Position numbers and translations under genes: made by a program. From Torymus aiolomorphi (lineage: Eukaryota > Arthropoda > Insecta > Hymenoptera > Torymidae), in assembly GCA_036365515.1 (NCBI GenBank), contig CM070874.1:94719442-94783441 (forward strand): 64,000 nt of DNA. Reading direction: 5' to 3'. Below, piece by piece: positions 56,289 through 64,000 of this stretch. Position 1 is the stretch's first letter. Every line of letters starts with the position of its first letter. The notes below the pieces were generated by a model. The model had not been told where the DNA came from. It worked only from the letters and a program-made list of their open reading frames with translations, and did not search any database.

Positions 56289-57624
56289 GTTTATTCTCTA
56301 AAAGTAAAAAAATAATTTTGCAGAAATCGCATTGAATTTCAAGTAATTTATTTTCTGGTGCGAGGTATCACGTGTCAAATTTTCTCATCCAACACATTAC
56401 CCCGAAGAGTCTATGCGGAGAAGGTGCAAATTCTGTTAATCTTAACAGAAAATGTTAACCTTCCACGAACGATGTAAGCCTAATTGAAATCATTAAAGCG
56501 AAGAAGAGCATGAAAGAGAAAAAGAGAGGAGACCAAGGCAAAAAGACTCGAGACAATATGAGGGCCGCTACACACCATAGACAGAGCTCGGGCTCGCGCG
56601 AGCGCAGGAGACCGAAGATTTAGGGGATAATTGGTGCCTGATCTGGCGGGTCGGGGGGGGGGAGGGGGGCTTCCGGCGGTACTCGTTAGAACGACTGGTA
56701 CGTACTGATAACGCCCATTACGCGAAGTTTAGAAAGTGCGCTTCAGTTACGTTGCGTTTTAATTATACCCGTCCGCCCGGAGGAAGAGAAGGCCAGAGAG
56801 AGGAGAGAACATCGCGATAGCGCGCCCGGCAACTGTTTCTCCTCACCGCTCGCACACTCTTATCGCCCGTCAACGCGAAATCGCAAACATTTTCCCTCCC
56901 CCGCCCTCTCTCGTGCACCGTGCCTGAGAACTTTTCCGCGCGAGTGCGAGTCGGAGTGGGCTTTGCGCGAGTATAAACAGTTTGAGGGCTGCTTTCTTTT
57001 TCTCGAGCCCACTGACGTTTGTGCTGGCTAATTAGCGCGGGAGCCTGATAGACAAAGCTCCCGCACTAAATTGACGGAGTTTTGACGGGAAGTGTCAAGC
57101 TGTCGAAACATATCGCACTTAAATTACATCATTACACAACATTTCATTGAAATTCATTAGAAATTTTCTGCTGGGAGAACATTTTTTAAGCTCTCTTGTA
57201 AACTGATAAGTAAAGAATAACTGATAAGTAAAGAATACATTTACAAGAATTTTAGGTTAATCCCCCTTTCAAATAAATTAAACTTTCATATCGACTATTT
57301 AAACATTAAGCTACCTGATTATTAAGGCATAAAATTTATAAAGCTTAACCCTATATATATTTTATATAATTTTGAGAAGATTATATCGTCGATAATAATC
57401 TCTCTTCGCTTTTTAATAAAATGACATAACACTGGGTTAAAATGAAATCCTCTGCATTTTGTAGCGCGCACTGCCTGATAAATTCCCAACGAGCTTCAAA
57501 TTATATTATAATTTACAACATTAGCGTGCATTGCCTGTTTTAATGCGCTGTAAATGACAGATTCAAAATTACAAAGCTCCACTTGACTATATTCCCCACG
57601 GTGGCGGGGAAAAAACTGCGCGTA
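56289..57624. other. Spacer, no supported gene
   Basis: GC-rich from 56520 to 57060 including a G-run near 56650-56670, otherwise AT-rich. No frame or repeat I can support. Confidence 0.4.
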
Positions 57625-57628
57625 TTAA

Positions 57629-58037
57629 GGGAATGCCTTATACCGGCAGAGTTCTCTGCTGTACCGACCACAATGTTTTTAATTAAAGATTAATTGTTAT
57701 AAGCTTTTCCTTGAATTCTGTGAGTTAACGCACAAAGATAAACGTATTATCTACTTCCCGCTCAAATTTCAGATAAATCTATTGGAAAATAAAGACGAAA
57801 TTTGAGAACTCGCAACGTCGCATAATATCATATTAACCCCAAAATACATCTTGCGAGTTTTCAAATTTTGTCTTTATTTTCCAATAGATTTATCTGAAAT
57901 TTGACCAAGTATTAGGGAATAAGTTTATCTTTGTGCGTCAACTCTTAGAATTAAAAAAAAAGCTTTCAACAATTAATATTTAATTGAAAACATTGTGGCC
58001 GGTACGGCAGAAAACTTTGCCGGTATAAGGCATCCCC
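57629..58037. mobile_element. TTAA-flanked foldback MITE (piggyBac-like)
   Basis: Ends GGGAATGCCTTATACCGGC and, in reverse, GGGGATGCCTTATACCGGC, flanked by TTAA (57625-57628 and 58038-58041). The arms are almost the whole element, meeting near 57830 (AAATTTCAGATAAATCTATT against its complement). No coding. Confidence 0.85.
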
Positions 58038-58041
58038 TTAA

Positions 58042-59343
58042 GCGCGCAGAGCTTATAGCCGTGCCAAGACATAGAGAGAATTATTTATTCTAATTTTCCT
58101 CCTCTTCCTCCTTGCGGAACCGCGGGATAATTGCTCTTTTCAAGAAGCTCCGCGCGGCGGCTTTCATAAAGAGGCCGATCTCATTACGCGGATTAGAAGG
58201 TCAGCGCCGGCTGAGGCAGAGGGACTGAGTCTAGCGGCAGAAATGAATCCTTTAATCGCCGCAGATATATCCCGTAAAAATGAAGAGAAATTAAATCGTT
58301 CGGCGCTTCAGTTTTAACGAGCGCCCGTTTTCGCCCTTTCTTTCGCTCTTTCTCCTCCCCCATCGGCTGTGGATTAACTGCAATAAAAATGACGAGAGCC
58401 CTTCCGTTGGGACTTTTTTCTCCTTCTCCTTTACAAAGCTGGCCAGAGTATTTATCTAATTGTGAATCGAGTGCAGTCGAGAGGAGCTGACGTCGAATCG
58501 AGATATCGAGACGGAGTCAGAACTTTGCTCTCGAGGGGACGTAATTATGAAAGTTTCGAATTGAGATTATCTGCGATCATATTTTATTTTTATGATCGAT
58601 CATTTCTGGCGATAGTATCAATATTTTATCTAACTTTTTCGTAACTAAAATTGAACCACTTTCTCCTCGTTCTCACGAATCTTGACGTTCATAAAACGCG
58701 CGGTTCTTGATGTTAATCAATTATTTAACATTAAAATAGCAGATAGTAAGCCCAACACAACACAGTGGAAGAGTTCAGGACCCTTCTGCCACCTCGATTG
58801 CTTAATTCGACTTACATCTCACATTCCGCAAGGGCTTAATTACGTTATACCGCGCTAAAATAAAGCCCCGTGGACGTGCTCATACATTAGTAAAACAGGG
58901 GAACATGCGAAACGCAAACACGCGAGGGCAAGGGCTTGGGACAGATAAATAGCAAAATCAATATCGAAATCACGAAGACAAACGTGAGTGCAAAAATAAA
59001 GCGCGCTCAAGCGACCGACAAAGGCAGTGCGAGGCAAGCCTTTGTTTTTCTTTATCGGAACTATGCACTTGCGCGAGCAAAAAATGCTACTCAAACAGAG
59101 CGAGAGTTCGGTGATGTGGACTAATAAATTTCATTAATTGTTCTATAAGAGAAAAAGTTATACAATCGGAGAATAAGATTATAGGAATCGACCGTTTAGT
59201 TTTCGTACCTGTTAGCTGTACTTGGAATTTATTTATATAGACCAATGACGACAAAATATTGAAGTAGCTTTAAGTATCACGAACTCTTCTCTAACTTGCA
59301 GAGCTCAACCGGATCCGTCTACTACCTGAAATTCTTTATCATA
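58042..59343. other. Spacer, no supported gene
   Basis: Mixed composition. Only frames under 80 codons, on both strands. No repeat ends recognised. Confidence 0.4.
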
Positions 59344-59672
59344 CATGGAGAAAAATTCGGCGCCGCTGCTAACCTCGAAGCACGGCAGTCCCTGCACTGC
59401 TATTCCGCGTAGTCCGTGCGCCGAAGAGGCGCTGTGTTGATACTGTTTACGTGTAGCCCGCGCGCTCTCTCTCAAGGTAAGGTGGCGCACCCGACCGTTC
59501 GCGCGCGCTGTACGCCGCAAACGAGCAGTCCCTAACTCCCTACTCATGGAAGAGTAGCAGCTATACTTTGAGGAGTAGCTGCTACTCCGATCGCAAGTAT
59601 AGCCGCCACCACCGCAATTCAGCGCTCCCCGTAAACCTGAGGAGTAGGACCTGCGCCGAATTTTTCTCCGTG
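59344..59672. mobile_element. TA-flanked MITE with GGAGAAAAATTCGGCGC TIRs
   Basis: Ends CATGGAGAAAAATTCGGCGC and, in reverse, CACGGAGAAAAATTCGGCGC, flanked by TA (59342-59343 and 59673-59674). The interior has several AGGAGTAG-type repeats. The 130-codon minus-strand frame (59305-59697) spans it and is not a gene. Confidence 0.8.
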
Positions 59673-61175
59673 TAGGATTGCTTTTACACGATAACACTGC
59701 ACAGAAAAAATAAATTACTAATTCTACTGTTTACACAGTTGATGAAAGATTAGAATGCAAGGTTCATTTTACTTGCAACAATGTCGGTAAGAACGGCATC
59801 AAAGAAAAGTAGAATCTTCTTTTGTTAAAATGTGATTGGCATTACATTCTAATACATTGAAACCGCTTTAAAACAAATGGAGTTTCTAGTTTTTATGAAA
59901 AGGAGTTTCTCCATTTTAAAAGGTCTCTTTGAACGGATACTCTTTTGAAAAGGGGATTCTTCTTTTTTCGATGATTTTTTAACTGTTCAAACATAGTGAA
60001 AACTACATTTTAAATATAATGTTATTTCGACTACAAACAAAAGTTATTTTTCCTTTTTTTATAATGCTATTTCAGCTTTTCACCAAGTCAGTTGATTTAG
60101 CTGATGCTAAACGGTTAGATTAACTATAAATTGTTGTCCATTATGTAATTATTTAATAGAAGCGATAAACCTTTACTGACGCATTCTATTAAAATAAGCA
60201 CCCTATTCTACCGTGTGAATCCAGAATTCCGTACGCGCAGCGTTTGCTTTGCAAACATTATAACCACAGAACGAGCCCGCGGGCTACCGATACAAAAGGA
60301 GAGAGAGACAGACCGCGCGGGGTTAGGAAAGCGCGCGTGAATGCGAATCCGCACGCCTTGCAGGAGGGCGTTGCACTAAATTGCATTAGTCCGCGCGTGC
60401 GCGATCGCGAGACAATATTGCGGCGGTTGGCTGTAATTAAATTACGCCGGATTCAAGTGGCACGTTCCGGCTTTATGGACAGCGAGACCTTTTACAATTA
60501 ACGCAAACTGTTATTCGCGTTCGCGTGAATTCGTTCGACGCAGTTTGGCATTCGACCCTGGAAATTCGGTCGATTTTACAATTCTTTTTCTACTAATACT
60601 TGGCGAAAGCATCGCCGTGTCAAATTCCAACGGTATTATTTGAGCCAATCATTTATCAGCGTATCTTTCTAGCTTGAGCATTTCGTCAGCTTCGACGTAT
60701 ATTTATCAAATATTCACAATACTATCCACACACATGCCGTCGAATACAATACAGCACATGCACATAGCGTTCTACGAATTCATGTTCGCATCGGTAATCT
60801 GGACAATTTTTGCCGGCGAAAAAAACGCCAGGCGATAAAACTCGCCCGCGTTGTCTTTCAATCAACCCGGCTGATAGTTTTTGCTCCCCAGACCAATTCG
60901 TCAAACGGCGAAACGCAATAACCGAAAGTCGAAACGAGTTGAGGGGGAATCGAACGGATCAGAGTTGCTAATCCCCTCGAGCGAGCGAAAACTGCGACCG
61001 CGGAATAACGTAATTATTGTCGCGTGATCGCAATTAACGAAATGGTCGCGGCCCGATTGGCCCTCGCGAGGACGAGCCACAGTTGGCGAGAAAGTGGGAG
61101 TTAATGAATTCTCTACTCGGAATAATGGTCCCCTCGTGAAAGGGACGAATCGCGCGGTACGTCAGAAGGAGGCGT

Positions 61176-61258
<83 letters not shown>

Positions 61259-61954
61259 ATGAGCTGCTCACGCGCGCGCACCGCGTTCTATACGATCCTT
61301 GATGATTGGATTTTCATTTAATAACAATTACGCGTCGTTATCACGATATCAAATGGAAAGTAAATGTGGACTCGTTAGCGCGAGACAATGACGTTATCTG
61401 ATCGAGTGTTTTAAGAAGGAGTGAACGGCGAATGCAAACTAATCTAGCATCAATTATGATTGATTGTTTGCCCTCTGTATAACTTAATCAAACAATTGAG
61501 TGCTACAGCACAACAACTAAATTTAGAAAGTGCTCCCTTTTTCGGAAACTGACACTTTGTACACGATATCATTATAAATGCATTAGGTTGTTAAAAATTT
61601 TGTACCATTATAATCTTTTTAATCTATTTCTCTCAAGTTAAAAGTGTAATTATTTACGCACTGTGCACAAATGCAACATTCATGCGAGGCCAATTCCCTA
61701 CGAATAGGTTACACTCACTAAAAGCTCTTTGAGCTTGGAATTGTATTTCGCTGCCTCGTCCTCTAGCACAATAAGATAATGACGTTAGTCTGCTAGTTTT
61801 CTGCCACAGAGTTCAAAGCTAAAAAAGAATTTTCGCATGGGAGATGTCACTTGTTTCCATCACATACTTCAGGCTCCTTTGCCGCTTCGATCGTCATTAT
61901 GTTTTTCTGTGCGTTGAACGCCACAGTGCTGTTTCTTTAACATATCATTTAATA
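59673..61954. other. Spacer with a (GA)n tract, no supported gene
   Basis: A (GA)n microsatellite lies at 61178-61255. A GC-rich block at 60200-61120 has short open frames (60244-60501 plus) with no domain. Nothing else recognised. Confidence 0.4.
61178..61255. repeat. (GA)n microsatellite
   Basis: Pure GA tract of about 78 bases. Confidence 0.98.
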
Positions 61955-62082
61955 GTACATTACGGTACAAGTGACGAAAGTTGAAGTTCCGCCACTGTGT
62001 GAAGTTGGCGCCTGAGGCGAAGCCGAGGGCGCCATATCACGCAGTGGCTGGCCTTGAAATTTCGTCTCGTGTACCGTATACT
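61955..62082. repeat. Hairpin at the left edge of the DIRS-like element
   Basis: TACGGTACAAGTGACGAAAG pairs with CTTTCGTCTCGTGTACCGTA-like sequence at 62060-62082 (arm imperfect), around a GGCGCC-bounded loop. A relative is at 4520-4640. Confidence 0.6.
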
Positions 62083-62900
62083 ATTTTTCTTGATATCCGG
62101 TGGAAAGTACGTTTGCCACTGACAATGATAACGCACCCGACGGGCTCGAGAGAATTGAGTTCGATGCCCGCCCCCGACATTTGCGGCACGACGGCAGCGA
62201 GTGCTGCTGGTCGGGGGGGCGGGCATCGAAAGCATCACGTGCATAATTTTAATAAGTGAATTTTACTGAAGATCATGTAAAATATTTTTATTTTACGTGC
62301 AATTGTTACAATTGTTACACGTACAATTATTAAACATGCGGTACTTTTGCTCCATTTGCAGCAACAAAGTCAACTACTTTAGTTGTATCTGAAAAAATAC
62401 ATGATCACTCAAGAAGAAATCCTCACAAAAAGTGCGACATTATTAACGAACAATCTTTTATCCATTTCACAAATTAAAGCAATATAAATCACTTGTATAC
62501 CCGATGGGCCGCATTGATTCTGACAATGCATACCCTGTTAGTGACTGTCACACATAATATTTAAATCGTTAACATACCTCGAAAATGATATGAACATTAA
62601 AAAGGTTATGTGTGAGTGCCACTAACGGGACATGCATTGCTAGAATCAATGTCCATCGGGTGTACCTTGATGATCAGAAGTGATAGTTTTTGTTGTAAAT
62701 ATAGGTTAATGACTTTGAATATGTTGACAAAACCTCTAAAACAATCTATTAATAAAGTCTACAGTTGCCTAGTTACCAACTCAGAATCAATGGTTAAATG
62801 TCCTTCTTTCGCCATCGAAAACAATGGCGAAACCACGTACTTTCCACCAGGGCATCAAGAAAATTTATTTTACTGAGTATTTCAAGAAATATAATTAAAA
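62083..62900 (+). mobile_element. 5' region of a DIRS-like retroelement
   Basis: An inverted pair TTCTTGATATCCGGTGGAAA (62088-62107) and CTTTCCACCAGGGCATCAAG (62841-62860) brackets this region. It holds a GC-rich block (62163-62230), sequence shared in reverse with 1-685, and a nested 171-bp MITE. It leads directly into the gag-like frame at 62901, so it is probably its terminal repeat/promoter region. DIRS-type elements have inverted rather than direct repeats, which fits. Confidence 0.5.
62495..62665. mobile_element. 171-bp MITE, imperfect ~60-bp TIRs, TSD CTT
   Basis: Ends GTATACCCGATGGGCCGCAT and, in reverse, GTACACCCGATGGACATTGA. The arms stay similar through AATGCAT and GTTAGTG. Flanked by CTT (62492-62494 and 62666-62668). 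A 3-bp TSD is typical of PIF/Harbinger. The left relative at 1-685 lacks this insertion, which confirms it. Confidence 0.8.
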
Positions 62901-64000
62901 ATGTCATCATTGAAGAAACAAAAGCATAGAGATCGAGAATCTAAGCGATTACTTAAGAAAATCCATCGTTTGGAAAAGAAGGTGAAAAGGCGTAGGCATC
63001 ACTCAGGTTCGTCATCGAACACTTCTATTGCCTCAGACAGCTCAGCGAATGAACGGCGTGATTATCGATCCCGTTCTTCTTCACGTTCTAAAAGCGGGGA
63101 TGATTACTCGCATCGTGAGTATTCAACCTCAAAATCGCGTAGTAGGAGCCCAGTACATAAGGTTAGAAATTCTCGATCTCGATCGCTGAAGAGGAACATA
63201 GCCAAGCGGCAAAGGGAGGATCGCTTACGAAGTGACTCCAAAACAAAGAGCTATGAGCGTTATCCGCGAGGTGCGTCGAGCTCTCAATCGCCGAATCTGA
63301 ATGTTAATGAGTGTAGCCTGCGAGGCGCGTCGAAATCAAAATCAACGGCTTTATCGTCTGACGAGCGTAACCCGCGAGTGCGTCGCATTTATTATGAAAG
63401 CCGTAGTCAAACTACGCAAAACGACGATAAAGTCGAAAAAGAAAAAGAAATCCTCGATCTGGAAAAGACGAATGATCCGATGGAAAGTCTTGGTGACTAT
63501 ATCGAACTTTTAGGTGACGACGACATTGAAGAAGCGATCGACGGGGATCCAATTCACGAGGACATTGCCTCAAAATGGGTAAAAATTTTGAAGCATGGTC
63601 TGCCTAAAGACGTTAAGAAAACTCTTTTGAAAAGGTACCCAATCCCTAAAAATTGCCAAACACTGAAAGTACCCACGTTAAACGCTGAGGTTAAATCGCT
63701 TCTGACTGCCGGCCGCAAGAAAGATTACTTTCAAGCAGTTGCCCAAAATCAGCTGGGAATAGCAATTGGTATTCTCGGTAAGACATTAAGCGGCTTTGCT
63801 AAAAGTAAAAAGTCAGATGAATCTGCTGTGATTTTTGAGGCTATAAGTGACGCCACTCGATTACTTACTGATATACATCACAGTATTTCAACTACAAGAC
63901 GAGCATTCATTACTCCAGCACTTGATTTAATGGGAAGAAGCGTAGCTGCCGAATCACCCATCGATTCTTACTTATTTGGAGAAAATTTTTCTGAAAAATT
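62901..64000 (+). CDS. Gag-like ORF1 of a DIRS-like (tyrosine recombinase) retroelement, partial
   Basis: The frame is open from ATG 62901 (MSSLKKQKHRDRESKRLLKK) through the window end, at least 366 codons with no stop. Residues 1 to ~140 are basic and rich in Ser-Arg pairs (SRSSSRSKSG, SRSRSPVHKV), like an RNA-binding SR region. After an acidic stretch (GDYIELLGDDDIEEAIDGDP) comes a conserved-looking block: HEDIASKWVKILKHGLPKDV, LLKRYPIPKNC, LNAEVKSLL, QNQLGIAIGILGKTLSGF. I recognise this block from proteins encoded just upstream of reverse transcriptases of DIRS/Ngaro-type elements. It would form the nucleoprotein core. The RT, RNase H and tyrosine recombinase would lie past the window. Confidence 0.65.
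   Translation, partial: MSSLKKQKHRDRESKRLLKKIHRLEKKVKRRRHHSGSSSNTSIASDSSANERRDYRSRSSSRSKSGDDYSHREYSTSKSRSRSPVHKVRNSRSRSLKRNIAKRQREDRLRSDSKTKSYERYPRGASSSQSPNLNVNECSLRGASKSKSTALSSDERNPRVRRIYYESRSQTTQNDDKVEKEKEILDLEKTNDPMESLGDYIELLGDDDIEEAIDGDPIHEDIASKWVKILKHGLPKDVKKTLLKRYPIPKNCQTLKVPTLNAEVKSLLTAGRKKDYFQAVAQNQLGIAIGILGKTLSGFAKSKKSDESAVIFEAISDATRLLTDIHHSISTTRRAFITPALDLMGRSVAAESPIDSYLFGENFSEK

Noticed and set aside
59305..59697. 130-codon Ser/Tyr/Cys-rich minus-strand frame
   Set aside because: It spans a TA-flanked MITE from end to end.

Overview
This window is eukaryotic nuclear DNA, very probably from an insect. The evidence is long CA/CT/GA microsatellites, many MITEs, a mariner element, a Maverick/Polinton, a Penelope-like element, tRNA-derived SINE heads, abundant CpG and a spliceosomal intron. 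The richness in CpG and in these element types would suit Hymenoptera, but the species cannot be told from the sequence. I see no convincing host protein-coding gene. The window reads as intergenic or long-intron DNA filled with transposons, many inserted inside one another and many with readable target-site duplications (TSDs).

Layout. 1-4640: inverted fragment of a DIRS-like retroelement, TTTCTTTGAA-type repeats, a 0.7-kb TIR element, a CA microsatellite and a SINE head. 5683-11181: a nested composite holding a hairpin-ended repeat of unknown class, a 28-bp minisatellite, a probable solo LTR, a foldback element, and a SINE with MITEs nested in it. 12.5-20.1 kb: palindromic and TIR MITEs, then a 4.6-kb TTAA-flanked element with 0.6-kb inverted ends. 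22481-37979: a 15.5-kb Polinton with ~0.7-kb TIRs and a perfect 6-bp TSD. 40.2-43.5 kb: nested TA- and TTAA-flanked MITEs, one carrying three copies of a ~175-bp tandem repeat. 44904-46960: a hAT-like non-autonomous element with an 8-bp TSD. 51451-56288: a foldback structure whose arms of over 1 kb contain the 3' part of a Penelope-like retroelement, including hammerhead-ribozyme motifs. 57.6-59.7 kb: further MITEs. 62.1-64.0 kb: the 5' part of a DIRS-like element whose gag-like ORF runs off the window.

The Polinton is the main gene-bearing unit. On the minus strand it has a phospholipase-A2-like/membrane protein, a cysteine protease and a minor-capsid-like protein. Divergent from these, on the plus strand, are a packaging ATPase, a coiled-coil (fibre-like) protein and a DDE integrase with a chromodomain. 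The protein-primed-type DNA polymerase B lies on the minus strand at the right. Nearly all are broken by stops, frameshifts, deletions or later insertions (a Sola-like transposon at the integrase 3' end and a mariner inside the polymerase). No major capsid gene is visible, so this copy is defective. The Penelope-like RT/GIY-YIG frame is open but 5'-truncated, and the DIRS-like gag frame is open up to the window edge.
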